A stretch of DNA of 64,000 bases from Blautia sp. Marseille-P3201T (GTDB lineage Bacteria; Bacillota; Clostridia; Lachnospirales; Lachnospiraceae), in the NCBI RefSeq assembly GCF_900120295.1, contig NZ_LT635470.1:682001-746000 (forward strand), given 5' to 3'. Positions 1-8,850 of this stretch are shown in pieces. A program made the position numbers and the translations under genes. The notes below the pieces were generated by a model that did no database searches, had not been told where the DNA came from, and was given only the letters and a program-made list of their open reading frames with translations. Numbering within the stretch: the first letter of the stretch is position 1; the number at the start of each line of letters is the position of its first letter.

Positions 1-36
1 ATCGCCAACGTAGAGTTTTTTATACCAGTTCAACAT
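1..36 (-). CDS. 5' end of a gene running off the left edge
   Basis: Twelve codons are visible, beginning MLNWYKKLY and continuing past the window edge. The start is supported by AGGAGTGGAAAAT directly before the ATG. The gene lies downstream of the Nudix gene on the same strand, with a hairpin terminator between them. The N-terminus resembles an uncharacterised Lachnospiraceae protein I half remember, but twelve residues are too few to name it. Confidence 0.55.
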   Translation of the reverse strand, partial: MLNWYKKLYVGD

Positions 37-61
37 ATTTTCCACTCCTATATTTTAAAAA

Positions 62-112
62 GAGGCTGTCGCAAGAAGCTCTGCATTGCTTAATACGACA
101 ATCCTCTTTTTC
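62..112 (-). terminator. intrinsic terminator after the Nudix gene
   Basis: Read on the minus strand, arms GAGGATTGTCG and CGACAGCCTC pair imperfectly around a smaller inner stem, followed by TTTTT. It lies just after the Nudix stop. The arm sequence recurs in other hairpins of this window (around 27540 and 51530), so it belongs to a recurrent terminator or hairpin family. Confidence 0.75.
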
Positions 113-121
113 CATGCTTAC

Positions 122-574
122 TTAGAAATACTTTCTGTTCCCCCAAAGATTTGCTTTTTTCAAATCCAGGTATTCACTATAAGCCTTTTCCAAAATCTGC
201 TTTTCATTTGAAAAACGTAACAGATGGTAAGCTTCATGGAATTTGTAAAAACCGGAATCCACAAAATATTCTTCTCTTTGCGGCCTGCTGTAGTAGCTAT
301 TGGCAGACATCAAATACCAATGTACATCTTTTTCCACTACATCTTCCGGCACACAAAAACTATATTGACTCTTTCCTACATACTTAATGATGTTGGCCGA
401 CACTCCTGCTTCTTCTTTCACTTCCCGCAGAGCTGTATCCTTATAGTCTTCGCCCTTTTCTACCGTTCCTTTTGGCAACACCCAACCTTCATATTTGTGC
501 TTATAAGACTTATACAAGGTCAGTATTTTGCCTCGATATATTACCACTCCGCCACAGCTCGTTGCTTCAATCAT
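122..574 (-). CDS. Nudix hydrolase
   Basis: This is a 150-residue Nudix-family pyrophosphohydrolase. Residues 36-58 fit the Nudix box GX5EX7REUXEEXGU (G36, E42, R50-E51, E54-E55, G57), which binds divalent metal and cleaves nucleoside diphosphates linked to another group. The substrate cannot be read from sequence. A longer frame reaches 676, but AGGAGG sits nine bases before the internal ATG at 574 and the conserved fold starts there (MIEATSCGGVV). It follows the PBP gene at about 100 bp and ends at a hairpin terminator. It may act on oxidised nucleotides or dinucleoside polyphosphates; that is only family-level inference. Confidence 0.88.
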   Translation of the reverse strand: MIEATSCGGVVIYRGKILTLYKSYKHKYEGWVLPKGTVEKGEDYKDTALREVKEEAGVSANIIKYVGKSQYSFCVPEDVVEKDVHWYLMSANSYYSRPQREEYFVDSGFYKFHEAYHLLRFSNEKQILEKAYSEYLDLKKANLWGNRKYF

Positions 575-675
575 ATTGCACTTCCTCCTGCTTAAGACAT
601 ATAAAATGTCCGCGTTGTGTTTCTTTATTGGTAGTATACCTCTTTTTTTCCACAGGTGCAAGAAATTTACAGCCA

Positions 676-2181
676 CTAATTATAATAAAAAGAATTAAAC
701 ACCTGATGTGCCACAGGAACCGCAACCTTACTTCCCGTTCCTGCACCTTCTGCAATTACTGCAATGGCCAGGTCCGGATCTTCTACGTTTGAAAATCCAA
801 TAAACCAGGAATGCGTCTTTATTTTTCCATCACTTCCGGTATATTCTGCAGAGCCTGTCTTTCCTGCTGCAGAATAACTTTCTCCTGAGAGTTTTGTTGC
901 CGTACCGCTTTTTACAACTTCTTCCATCAATGTTTTCAACACTCCGGCTTCTTCCTCACTCATAAGCTCTTTGTAAACAGAAGGCTTTGTGGTCTCTACC
1001 GTCTGTCCGCTTACCGTCTCCACCTTTTCTATATAATAAGGTTTCATAAGCTTTCCATCATTGGCAATAGCACTGGTAATCATTGCCATGTGCATAGGAG
1101 ATACCAGTGTATTTCCCTGTCCAATGGCCGTCTGCATCAGCAATGGATTTCCCGGAGCCTTTCCAAGCTCAAATTTGCTTTTATTATATTCTAACGGAAT
1201 TGGAAGCTTACTGTTAAAAAGCAGGCTTTCTGCTGTTTTTTGCAGTTTTTCTGCTCCTAAATCAAGACCAATTTGTGTAAATGCCGTATTACAGGATTTT
1301 GCAAATGCCTTTGTAAAGTCTTCTGAACCATGGACTTCGCCACCAAAACATGGGATTTTATGGTCATCTACCGTGATGCTTCCCTTACAATTATAAGAAA
1401 ATCCATCAATGGTTCCATGTTCGCGCAGATATGCCAACGCATCCACCACTTTAAAAATAGACCCCGGTGGATAAGCTCCCTGTGTAGCTCTGTTTAAAAG
1501 ACTGCTGTTTGCAGAGTCGTTTACTAAAGTATCCCAGTCTGCCTCTACTGTATTCGGATTAAAATCCGGTTTGCTTACAGAAACTAGTACAGCTCCTGTC
1601 TTCGGATCTAACACAACTACCGCACCATTGTAAGAACCAAGGGCATTATAGGCTGCCTCCTGCAATTTTGTGTTAAGGGTAGTAACCACACTGTCTCCCG
1701 GATTTTTATTTTCCAGAATTTCATTTTTTACCTGTTCAATGTAATTATTATGTGATGACATCAAAGAAAAATTGGCAAGAGCTTCAATACCGTTTTTCCC
1801 ATTACAGTCATATCCGACTACATGGGCAAATTTATTTCCATAAGGGTAAACTCTTGTTTCATTCCCCTCTTCATCTGTTTCTGTATAGGCAAGTGTCTGC
1901 CCATCGGAAGATAAAATTTTCCCTCTTGTAATCCTGTCTGCCAGCTGATTTTGACGAGTATTATAAGGACTGCTGATTACATCTTCCCTTTTTACCACAT
2001 TAAAATACACCATATATCCAATCAAAGATATAAAAATAACCACAAAGAAATAGCTGATAATCGTATATTCTTTGTTTTTGGAACGTTTTGCTTTTTTGCG
2101 CTTTTTCTTCATAATTTCTTCATCTCTTTGAGATTTTTTTGCGCTCTTTTTATTTTTGTCTTTCAATTTCCTCATCCTCAT
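676..2181 (-). CDS. penicillin-binding protein, D,D-transpeptidase
   Basis: This class B-type penicillin-binding protein cross-links peptidoglycan stem peptides outside the membrane. A very basic cytoplasmic N-terminus (about 40 residues) is followed by one membrane anchor near residues 41-61. The three catalytic motifs are present: S241-x-x-K244 (nucleophile), S296-C-N298 and K441-T-G443. At 501 residues it is short for FtsI or PBP2 and resembles the PbpA partner of RodA in Gram-positive bacteria. It overlaps the end of the FtsW/RodA gene by 32 bp, so the polymerase and transpeptidase are probably co-translated. The start is uncertain: an internal ATG at residue 24 is also possible. Confidence 0.92.
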   Translation of the reverse strand: MRMRKLKDKNKKSAKKSQRDEEIMKKKRKKAKRSKNKEYTIISYFFVVIFISLIGYMVYFNVVKREDVISSPYNTRQNQLADRITRGKILSSDGQTLAYTETDEEGNETRVYPYGNKFAHVVGYDCNGKNGIEALANFSLMSSHNNYIEQVKNEILENKNPGDSVVTTLNTKLQEAAYNALGSYNGAVVVLDPKTGAVLVSVSKPDFNPNTVEADWDTLVNDSANSSLLNRATQGAYPPGSIFKVVDALAYLREHGTIDGFSYNCKGSITVDDHKIPCFGGEVHGSEDFTKAFAKSCNTAFTQIGLDLGAEKLQKTAESLLFNSKLPIPLEYNKSKFELGKAPGNPLLMQTAIGQGNTLVSPMHMAMITSAIANDGKLMKPYYIEKVETVSGQTVETTKPSVYKELMSEEEAGVLKTLMEEVVKSGTATKLSGESYSAAGKTGSAEYTGSDGKIKTHSWFIGFSNVEDPDLAIAVIAEGAGTGSKVAVPVAHQVFNSFYYN

Positions 2182-3478
2182 CTTCTCTTAAAATATACAA
2201 TCCCTGTATAATTGCCAGCATAATAATAGTACTCAATACAGAACTGCCTCCATAGCTGACTAAGGGTAATGTAATTCCTGTCATGGGAATGAATTTACTT
2301 ACGCCGCCAATTGTAAGAAATACCTGAAAAGCATATTCTGTTCCCAGTCCCAAAGCAATCAGTTTATAAAATCTCTTTTTAATTCGCAAAGAGATATTAA
2401 CAACCAAAAGAAACATACTCATACAGATTAAAATCAGACAGATTGCAAATAATCCTCCCAGCTCTTCGCAAATTGCCGCAAACATATAGTCCTGTTTTAC
2501 AAAAGGTATCATTTCCGGAGACCCCTGACAAAGTCCCATACCAAACCATCCGCCGGCTCCAATAGCAAATAATCCCTGTACAATCTGAAATCCGGCTCCC
2601 TCATAAACACTAAAAGGAGCTTTCCAGGCAACTACCCTTTGTCTTACATGTGAGAAAAGGAAATAGGCAATAACCGCTGCCGCACATCCGCTTCCTAAGC
2701 CGGCAAAAAGATAAAATGGTTTTTTGGTAGCCACATAAAGCATAACCACATACGTAATAAAAAACACCACCGCACTTCCTAAATCTCTGGAAAGTACCAA
2801 AGTCAGTACATAAACCGCCGCAATAATAGTTGTAATTACATGATCTCTAAAAGTAGCACTTTTTCGGTACAAACGACTTGCTACAAAAAACACAAAAATA
2901 ATCTTTACAAACTCAGATGGCTGAAATACAAAAAAGCCAAGATCAATATTAATTTTCGCACCATTCACATTTTTACCGAAAATCAGTACAATGAGCAAAA
3001 GTCCCAATCCCAATGCAGCATAAAACCATGTCCAATTCTTCAAAAAATACATTTTTTTAATCATAATTGGTATAACCATGGCAATCACAGTAGCAGCTGC
3101 TACAATAGCAAACTGTCGAATGGCAGACTCAGGAGCCAGTCTGGAAAGCATGATAAATCCAATAGACAGCAGCATACACATATGATTTAAAAGCAAGATG
3201 GATGCCTTTTTATAAAAAATACGATACAATGCCTGTACAACAATCAAATACAACAGCAGCGCTCCAAAAAGATAAATAATCTCTACCTTCTCCGTTTTCA
3301 GGAAAATAACCAAAAAGGCAGTAAAATCCAGAAATACAATTAATAAAAGCTGCTTTCTTAAAATATAACGTTTGTCATAATCGTCTTCATATTTAAAAAC
3401 AGTAAAACTCTCAAACGTATACAGAACAATAAGAATTAATAACAAATATTTTGAAAGTTCAATAATTAAATTTAACAC
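2150..3478 (-). CDS. FtsW/RodA/SpoVE-family glycan polymerase
   Basis: This SEDS-family multispanning membrane protein (442 residues) polymerises lipid II into glycan strands together with a cognate penicillin-binding protein, here encoded immediately downstream with overlapping ends. About ten hydrophobic segments are visible. The C-terminal half holds the conserved SEDS stretches, including a DLGSAVVFF segment and the PFVKQDYMFAAICEELG and GGSS regions. The start is GTG at 3478 with AGGTGA upstream. Whether it serves elongation (RodA), division (FtsW) or sporulation (SpoVE) cannot be decided from sequence alone. It lies 8 bp after the U32 gene, in the same operon. Confidence 0.93.
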   Translation of the reverse strand: MLNLIIELSKYLLLILIVLYTFESFTVFKYEDDYDKRYILRKQLLLIVFLDFTAFLVIFLKTEKVEIIYLFGALLLYLIVVQALYRIFYKKASILLLNHMCMLLSIGFIMLSRLAPESAIRQFAIVAAATVIAMVIPIMIKKMYFLKNWTWFYAALGLGLLLIVLIFGKNVNGAKINIDLGFFVFQPSEFVKIIFVFFVASRLYRKSATFRDHVITTIIAAVYVLTLVLSRDLGSAVVFFITYVVMLYVATKKPFYLFAGLGSGCAAAVIAYFLFSHVRQRVVAWKAPFSVYEGAGFQIVQGLFAIGAGGWFGMGLCQGSPEMIPFVKQDYMFAAICEELGGLFAICLILICMSMFLLVVNISLRIKKRFYKLIALGLGTEYAFQVFLTIGGVSKFIPMTGITLPLVSYGGSSVLSTIIMLAIIQGLYILREDEDEEIERQK

Positions 3479-3486
3479 TTGTTCAC

Positions 3487-5703
3487 CTACTCTACCCCTC
3501 TTTTAAAATGCCCTTTTGTAAACTCCGGCTTTTCTTTTGGTTTTTTCTTTTTCACATCTTTATTTTCTACTTTATAAGTCCGGATAAAAATATCCAACAG
3601 ATTTTTCACTTCTTCTTTTGTTTCAATGGTAAAATTCAGTCTTAAAGTCTCAAACCCTTCTCCCAAAATCTGCTGCGCCTCTTCCAACAATCCTGTAGGA
3701 ACACTGTTGTAAATCACATTATAACAGAAATCGCAAAAAGTTTTTGTCGTAAATTGTTTTCCATAACGGTCTTTCAACTGTACAAGGCTGCTTTTTTTAT
3801 CACATTTACCACAAGTTTTTTTAATACACTGAGCCGATATCATCATAGGATAATAGCCATATATAATCATCTCACTTTTCTCATTATCCCTTCCATGAAT
3901 TTCCTTTCCGTTCAATTCCAGCGGCACAGTAGTACGCATCACTCCTAACTCGTCTAAAGTATTCTTTGCATTATCATTAAACGTATATACTGAATAGTCT
4001 GTAACTGCCTTCTTTAAAAGCCCCATTCCCGATAAGCAGCCCAGCTCTTCCAGATTTCTTACCAAAAATCCCTCACATTGCTCCCCAGCTTTTTTCAATT
4101 CTTGTTCCACATCTGCAAGCTGACCATCTCTTAACATATAGGGCAGAGCCAGATAAAACTCTTTTCCCCTTTCATGAACCTGATGTATTGTCTCTGAAAT
4201 TTCTTTTCCTAACTGTTTTCTATTAAACATGGAAATCTGACAATACACCCCTTTTATTCCCTGTTCTTCCAGTACAGCTTCTAACTGACCTCTTGTTTCC
4301 ACAGAAGCATAAAAATCAGGAGTTTTTTCAAATGAGTTATAATTTTTTTCTCTGTTTTCTTCTTCCTTCTCAGGCAATGATCTACGATATTTCTTTAAAA
4401 TCTCTTTCTGAAGTTCCTCTAATCCCCTTCTTCTCAATTCATTGATGCTCTGCATGGGCAGAAATCCTGCTTCATCTGTCATAATATCTAAAGCATCAAA
4501 CACAAATGGTGTCTGTCCTGTTTTTCGCATTTGCTTTTCTACTCTATCTGCTGACAAAGGCTGCTTCAAAGCTTCCTCTACTGTTTCCCCCTGAACCTGA
4601 ATATGAATATCCTGAAAGTCTAAATCCAGTATAGCAGGAGAATTAGCAAAAAGGATAAAATTCCCATTAATTTTTTCTTGTTTTTTTGTGTCCAAATATT
4701 CCTTCTTTAACTGCTCAAAAAGGACTTCATTTCTTTTCCCTGCAATTTTCTGCTTTTTATTCTGTTCTTTCTGATTTACTACGGCCATCATTTCTTTCCC
4801 ATTATGAGAATGATAATACCCCTGATTAAATCCATCTCTTTGATACAAATCAAGAAGCATCTGTTTATCCTCTTGTACAACCTCATATTTTTCCGGATTT
4901 TTCTGATATAAATCTAAATATTTTCTGTAAACGGAAGTTACACCTGCCGCATATTCAGGACGCTTCATTCTGCCTTCTATTTTCAGAGAATAAACACCTG
5001 CCTGTAAAATTTCCGGCAAAATATCAATAGTACACATGTCTTTAGGGCTTAACAAATAAGACTGGTCCTCCCTGCTAATCTGCTGTCTATCCTGATAAGC
5101 AGTATATGGCAGGCGGCAAGGCTGGGCACATCTTCCTCTGTTGCCGCTTCTGCCGCCCAGCATACTACTGAACAAACACATGCCGGAATAGCAATAACAA
5201 AGCGCTCCATGAACAAAGCTTTCGATTTCCATCCCTGTTTCCTTGTAAATTTCATGAATTTCTTTTAAAGATAATTCTCTGGCCGTTACAATCCTGGACA
5301 CCCCTGCTTCCTTTAAAAGTGCCGCTCCTTTTACTCCTGTCACCGCCATCTGTGTGCTGGCGTGAATAGAAAGATCTGGAAATTCTTTTTTCAGAAAAGA
5401 AAGCACTCCTAAATCCTGCACAATCACAGCATCTATTCCCTGCTGATAATATGGTGCCAGAAAGTTATAGAGCTGCCCATAAAGCTCTTTATTCTTTAAA
5501 AGGGTATTTACTGTCAGGTATATCTGTTTTCCATGTATGTGGGCATAATCAATTGCCTCCAGCATTTCATCCTGTTGAGGATTATCGGCGTATGCTCTGG
5601 CGCCAAACATACTTCCTCCAATATAAACGGCATCTGCCCCTGCTTTTACAACTGCCTGCAGACCTTCGTATGAACCTGCCGGTGCCAATAATTCTGCTTT
5701 CAT
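3487..5703 (-). CDS. U32-family protein (RlhA/YegQ-like, long form)
   Basis: This 738-residue protein opens with the U32 signature LLAPAGSYEGLQAVVKAGAD and has the cysteine cluster C-Y-C-Y-S-G-M-C followed by C-A-Q-P-C around residues 168-196. A second cysteine group (C-x2-C and C-D-F-C) lies near the C-terminus. U32 proteins are annotated as collagenase-like peptidases, but characterised members RlhA and TrhP hydroxylate rRNA or tRNA bases using an iron-sulfur centre. The long form with a C-terminal DUF3656-like half matches RlhA in length, so an RNA hydroxylation role is the better inference. It sits between zapA and the ftsW-like gene, with a weak hairpin upstream. Confidence 0.88.
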   Translation of the reverse strand: MKAELLAPAGSYEGLQAVVKAGADAVYIGGSMFGARAYADNPQQDEMLEAIDYAHIHGKQIYLTVNTLLKNKELYGQLYNFLAPYYQQGIDAVIVQDLGVLSFLKKEFPDLSIHASTQMAVTGVKGAALLKEAGVSRIVTARELSLKEIHEIYKETGMEIESFVHGALCYCYSGMCLFSSMLGGRSGNRGRCAQPCRLPYTAYQDRQQISREDQSYLLSPKDMCTIDILPEILQAGVYSLKIEGRMKRPEYAAGVTSVYRKYLDLYQKNPEKYEVVQEDKQMLLDLYQRDGFNQGYYHSHNGKEMMAVVNQKEQNKKQKIAGKRNEVLFEQLKKEYLDTKKQEKINGNFILFANSPAILDLDFQDIHIQVQGETVEEALKQPLSADRVEKQMRKTGQTPFVFDALDIMTDEAGFLPMQSINELRRRGLEELQKEILKKYRRSLPEKEEENREKNYNSFEKTPDFYASVETRGQLEAVLEEQGIKGVYCQISMFNRKQLGKEISETIHQVHERGKEFYLALPYMLRDGQLADVEQELKKAGEQCEGFLVRNLEELGCLSGMGLLKKAVTDYSVYTFNDNAKNTLDELGVMRTTVPLELNGKEIHGRDNEKSEMIIYGYYPMMISAQCIKKTCGKCDKKSSLVQLKDRYGKQFTTKTFCDFCYNVIYNSVPTGLLEEAQQILGEGFETLRLNFTIETKEEVKNLLDIFIRTYKVENKDVKKKKPKEKPEFTKGHFKRGVE

Positions 5704-5737
5704 GCTTTCAATATCCTTTCTCTTTTAAATAATAGAA

Positions 5738-5766
5738 ATGGGGTAAACAACAACTGCCCACCCCAT
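5738..5766 (-). terminator. hairpin between zapA and the U32 gene
   Basis: A perfect ATGGGGT/ACCCCAT stem with a 15-base loop is followed on the minus strand by TTCTATTATTT. It lies between the zapA stop and the U32 start and probably attenuates or terminates the ruvAB-zapA transcript. Confidence 0.6.
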
Positions 5767-5783
5767 CACTCTTTTCTATATTA

Positions 5784-6182
5784 TTATTTTAAAAGCTCAT
5801 CTAATTCTTTCTCTAACTCTGCCACTTTTTGCTGCAATTCCTGTACCTGTTCCTGAGCCTTTTCTTTTACTTCATCTAATTCTACCTGTTTATTAATTAA
5901 ATCATGTTTCAAATCATACATTTCTCTGTCTTTTGCTTCCAGTTCTTCTTCAAACATTTCTGCCTGTCTTTTTGCTTTAAAATAATCATCTGCAATATTT
6001 AAACTAAGCAAAGTATGTCTGGTTTCCTGTGACTGTCTGTTATATCCGGGAAGCTGTCCCAGCTCCGTCAGCTTTCCATTCATATAATTTGCAACCTTCT
6101 GCAGGTATTCTTCACTTTCATATCCGCTTAAAGTGATGATTTTTCCTCCAATCAGCACCTGGGTTGTATTCTTAACTGCCAT
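5784..6182 (-). CDS. zapA: cell division protein ZapA
   Basis: ZapA binds FtsZ and bundles protofilaments at the division site. The 132-residue product starts with a compact ZapA domain (VLIGGKIITLSGYESEEYLQ then VANYMNGKL) and ends in a Glu/Lys/Gln-rich helix from about residue 75 that reads as a long coiled coil. This is the usual Firmicute architecture. It follows ruvB at about 70 bp on the same strand. The start has only modest ribosome-binding-site support, but it fits the family N-terminus. Confidence 0.9.
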   Translation of the reverse strand: MAVKNTTQVLIGGKIITLSGYESEEYLQKVANYMNGKLTELGQLPGYNRQSQETRHTLLSLNIADDYFKAKRQAEMFEEELEAKDREMYDLKHDLINKQVELDEVKEKAQEQVQELQQKVAELEKELDELLK

Positions 6183-6250
6183 CTAATCCTCCCGCCTTTT
6201 CTTACGTTCCTTATTGTCTATTATAATCGAAATTCCCAGAAAAACAACTA

Positions 6251-7240
6251 TTATTTTATTCCCAAATGATGATAAGTCAGCTCTGTAACCATTCTTCCTC
6301 TAGGAGTACGGAGCAAAAATCCATTTTTTATTAAATACGGCTCGTATACATCTTCGATCGTTCCTGCATCTTCTCCAACAGCTGCTGACAAAGTATCCAA
6401 TCCTACCGGACCCCCTGAAAAACGTTCAATAATCGTAGTAAGCAAAAGCCGGTCCGTCTGATCCAATCCATAACGGTCTACTTCTAAAAGATCCATAGCA
6501 AAATCAGCCACTTCTTTTGTAATTTTTCCATCGTATTTCACCTGCGCAAAATCCCTTACCCTCTTTAATAAACGATTAGCAAGTCGAGGTGTCCCTCTGG
6601 AACGTTTTGCCATTTCCAGAGCGCCTGCATGATCAATTTCCACTCCCAAAACCTTAGCAGAATGAATAATAATCGTCTGAAGCTCTTCCTCTGTATAAAA
6701 TTCCAGATGATGTACCACTCCAAATCGATCACGGAGAGGAGCTGTTAAAAGTCCTGCCCTTGTCGTGGCTCCTACTAAAGTAAATTTCGGTAAATCCAGA
6801 CGAATAGAACGAGCTGTTGCACCTTTTCCAATCATAATATCAATAGCATAATCCTCCATGGCCGGATAGAGAACTTCTTCCACCTGTCTGTTCAGACGGT
6901 GAATTTCATCTACAAAAAGCACATCGTTTTCCTGCAGATTATTTAAAATCGCCGCCATCTCTCCCGGTTTTTCAATAGCAGGACCACTGGTCACTTTCAT
7001 GTGTACACCTAATTCATTAGCAATAATACCTGCCAGTGTTGTTTTACCAAGTCCCGGAGGACCATAAAACAATACATGGTCTAAAGCATCTCCTCTTTGC
7101 TTTGCTGCCTCTATATAAATTTTAAGATTTTTCTTTGCTTTTTCCTGTCCAATATAATCCTTCAGAAGTTGAGGACGCAAATTACCTTCTGTACGAAGGT
7201 CTTCTTCCATAACATCTGTAGTAATAATTCTTTTTTCCAT
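6251..7240 (-). CDS. ruvB: Holliday junction branch migration helicase RuvB
   Basis: RuvB is the hexameric AAA+ motor that drives Holliday junction branch migration with RuvA. The 329-residue protein shows Walker [10 protein letters not shown] (residues 60-68), Walker [11 protein letters not shown] (D111-E112), sensor GATTRAG, and a C-terminal winged helix ending near [20 protein letters not shown] precedes the ATG. It lies 16 bp after ruvA. No ruvC is present in the window, as is common in Firmicutes, which use RecU. Confidence 0.97.
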   Translation of the reverse strand: MEKRIITTDVMEEDLRTEGNLRPQLLKDYIGQEKAKKNLKIYIEAAKQRGDALDHVLFYGPPGLGKTTLAGIIANELGVHMKVTSGPAIEKPGEMAAILNNLQENDVLFVDEIHRLNRQVEEVLYPAMEDYAIDIMIGKGATARSIRLDLPKFTLVGATTRAGLLTAPLRDRFGVVHHLEFYTEEELQTIIIHSAKVLGVEIDHAGALEMAKRSRGTPRLANRLLKRVRDFAQVKYDGKITKEVADFAMDLLEVDRYGLDQTDRLLLTTIIERFSGGPVGLDTLSAAVGEDAGTIEDVYEPYLIKNGFLLRTPRGRMVTELTYHHLGIK

Positions 7241-7256
7241 GACTTTTCCTCTTTAC

Positions 7257-7868
7257 TTAGAACATGTTTTTCAATGCCTGCTTTAATAAATCTTCTACGT
7301 TCATGCCTTCTGTAATTTCTGTATGCTTTACTGCACGAAGGGCATCTGACCCGGAATATCCAAGAGCAGTCAATGCTTCCACCGCTTCTTTTTTCATATC
7401 AGAAACCCCTGCCAGGTTAGCTGAACTCTCTTGCACATGCTCTGTTTTCAATTCAAATGCTTCCTGCAGACTCATTTTATCTTTTAATTCTAAAATCAGT
7501 TTCTGTGCTGTTTTTTTCCCAATACCCGGTGCCTTTGAAATTGTTTTTACATCATCTGCCAAAACAGCAAATCGCAGTTCATCTGCGGAAAGCCCTGACA
7601 AAACACCTAATGCAGCTTTAGGTCCTATGCCATTTACTCCTAATAACAGTTTAAAAATATTCAAATCATCTTTTGTCAAAAAACCATATAACTGCATTGC
7701 ATCTTCTCTGACATTTAAATAAGTATAAATCTTAGCTTCATCCCCTATATGCAGAACTGTATCTACACCTGCCATGGGCATAAAAAGATTATATCCTATA
7801 TTTCCTGCTTCCAAAATTACTCTGTCCTCTAAAATCTCAACAATTTCACCTTTTAAATACGCTATCAT
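7257..7868 (-). CDS. ruvA: Holliday junction binding protein RuvA
   Basis: RuvA binds four-way junctions as a tetramer and loads RuvB. The 203-residue protein starts with an OB-fold (MIAYLKGEIVEILEDRVILE), continues through helix-hairpin-helix motifs (LLGVNGIGPKAAL and ISKAPGIGKKTAQ) and ends in a small C-terminal domain that contacts RuvB. The start overlaps the end of the Gx transporter gene by 23 bp, so it is translated within that transcript. Confidence 0.97.
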   Translation of the reverse strand: MIAYLKGEIVEILEDRVILEAGNIGYNLFMPMAGVDTVLHIGDEAKIYTYLNVREDAMQLYGFLTKDDLNIFKLLLGVNGIGPKAALGVLSGLSADELRFAVLADDVKTISKAPGIGKKTAQKLILELKDKMSLQEAFELKTEHVQESSANLAGVSDMKKEAVEALTALGYSGSDALRAVKHTEITEGMNVEDLLKQALKNMF

Positions 7869-8355
7869 TTCCTATCCTTCCCGGTATTCTCTTATAAATT
7901 TCCGAAGATACAATTCCTATTAAAAGTCCGGTTATTGTTCCTGCACAAAGCAGGATCGGAAAATAAAAAAACACGCTTCCACTCTCTACCACCAATGCTG
8001 CTATTATCAACTGTCCTATATTATGTGTTACGCCTCCGATCACACTGACACCTGCCATTGACAAGCCCTTTATTTTCTTTGCCAGTGTCATACACAGCAA
8101 GCTTAAAAAGGCTCCTGCCAGACTATATACAATAGAAAATAAATTTCCAAACATAAATCCAATACACACAATTCGGATACAGGAAACAAGGGCAGCCTCT
8201 TTATAGGTAAAACTATACAAAAGAAACACAGTTACTAAATTAGTAATTCCAAGCTTTACTCCCGGTGCAAAAGGAAATACCGGAAGCAACATTTCCACAT
8301 ATCCTAAAATAATTGCCAAAGCACAAAGCAAACCGATATATGCTGTTTTCTTCAT
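7846..8355 (-). CDS. Gx-type transporter family membrane protein
   Basis: This 169-residue integral membrane protein has five or six hydrophobic segments and the opening pattern LCALAIILGYVEMLLPVFPFAPGVKLG typical of the Gx transporter/heptaprenyl diphosphate synthase component I family (split here for reading: the key part is the GVKLGITN motif near residue 33). The family resembles ECF substrate-binding subunits; its substrate is not established. It is encoded 14 bp after the NusG domain II gene, a pairing often seen beside rnf operons. A role in quinone or flavin-type cofactor supply is speculative. Confidence 0.8.
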   Translation of the reverse strand: MKKTAYIGLLCALAIILGYVEMLLPVFPFAPGVKLGITNLVTVFLLYSFTYKEAALVSCIRIVCIGFMFGNLFSIVYSLAGAFLSLLCMTLAKKIKGLSMAGVSVIGGVTHNIGQLIIAALVVESGSVFFYFPILLCAGTITGLLIGIVSSEIYKRIPGRIGNDSVFKR

Positions 8356-8369
8356 TCAAATCCTCGTTT

Positions 8370-8744
8370 CTATTTTGCTATACTGTCTATTTTCTCTGTT
8401 TTTTCATCATCTGTTACAATTTCCAACACCACTTTATTCGGCAAACAGACAATACTTTCTCCGAATTCTTTAATTTTCCCCTGCTTTACGCACAAATGAT
8501 CCGGACAATCAGCTTCTATCATAGAAACTCTTCCATCTTCCTCAATCTGGCACACATTGGTATTTCCAATTTTAATTTCCTGTTTATTTTTCAAAGAATA
8601 CTCTCCATACATCTCTCCATCCACAGAAATCTTAAGTATCTGTTCATTTGATGAAGCAGATTTCTGAATTCCCTTGAATACTACAAATCCCATAATCCCT
8701 GCTGCTAAGAGAATACCAATTAGAAATAAATCCTTTTTTTTCAT
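8370..8744 (-). CDS. NusG domain II-containing protein
   Basis: The 124-residue product has an N-terminal signal anchor (residues 6-24) and one extracytoplasmic domain with the NusG_II features: ISVDGEMYGEYSL, then CPDHLCVKQGKI, then SIVCLPNKVVLEI. Three conserved cysteines lie outside the membrane (two in CPDHLC and one in VCLPN). The function of this family is unknown; proximity to rnf and ApbE-type genes in Clostridia suggests a link to redox membrane complexes. It has its own likely promoter just downstream of the rnf terminator. Confidence 0.85.
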   Translation of the reverse strand: MKKKDLFLIGILLAAGIMGFVVFKGIQKSASSNEQILKISVDGEMYGEYSLKNKQEIKIGNTNVCQIEEDGRVSMIEADCPDHLCVKQGKIKEFGESIVCLPNKVVLEIVTDDEKTEKIDSIAK

Positions 8745-8776
8745 GGATTACTCTCCTATCTCATTTTCTGTGTCCT

Positions 8777-8805
8777 ATCTTAACATAGCCAAATAAAAAA
8801 TGCAA
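8777..8805 (-). promoter_or_regulatory. promoter for the NusG_II-Gx-ruvAB operon
   Basis: On the minus strand TTGCAT and TAAGAT are separated by 17 bp. The -35 box overlaps the distal arm of the rnf terminator, and the -10 box is 33 bp before the NusG_II start codon. Confidence 0.5.
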
Positions 8806-8845
8806 ATGTATGTTCGCAAAATATGCGATTGATACATTTGCATTT
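8798..8845 (-). terminator. rnf operon terminator
   Basis: A perfect 14-bp stem (AAATGCAAATGTAT with its complement) encloses a 20-base loop that can pair internally (CGCA/TGCG). On the minus strand it is followed by a T-rich run, and it begins six bases after the rnfB stop. Confidence 0.88.
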
Positions 8846-8850
8846 CTATC

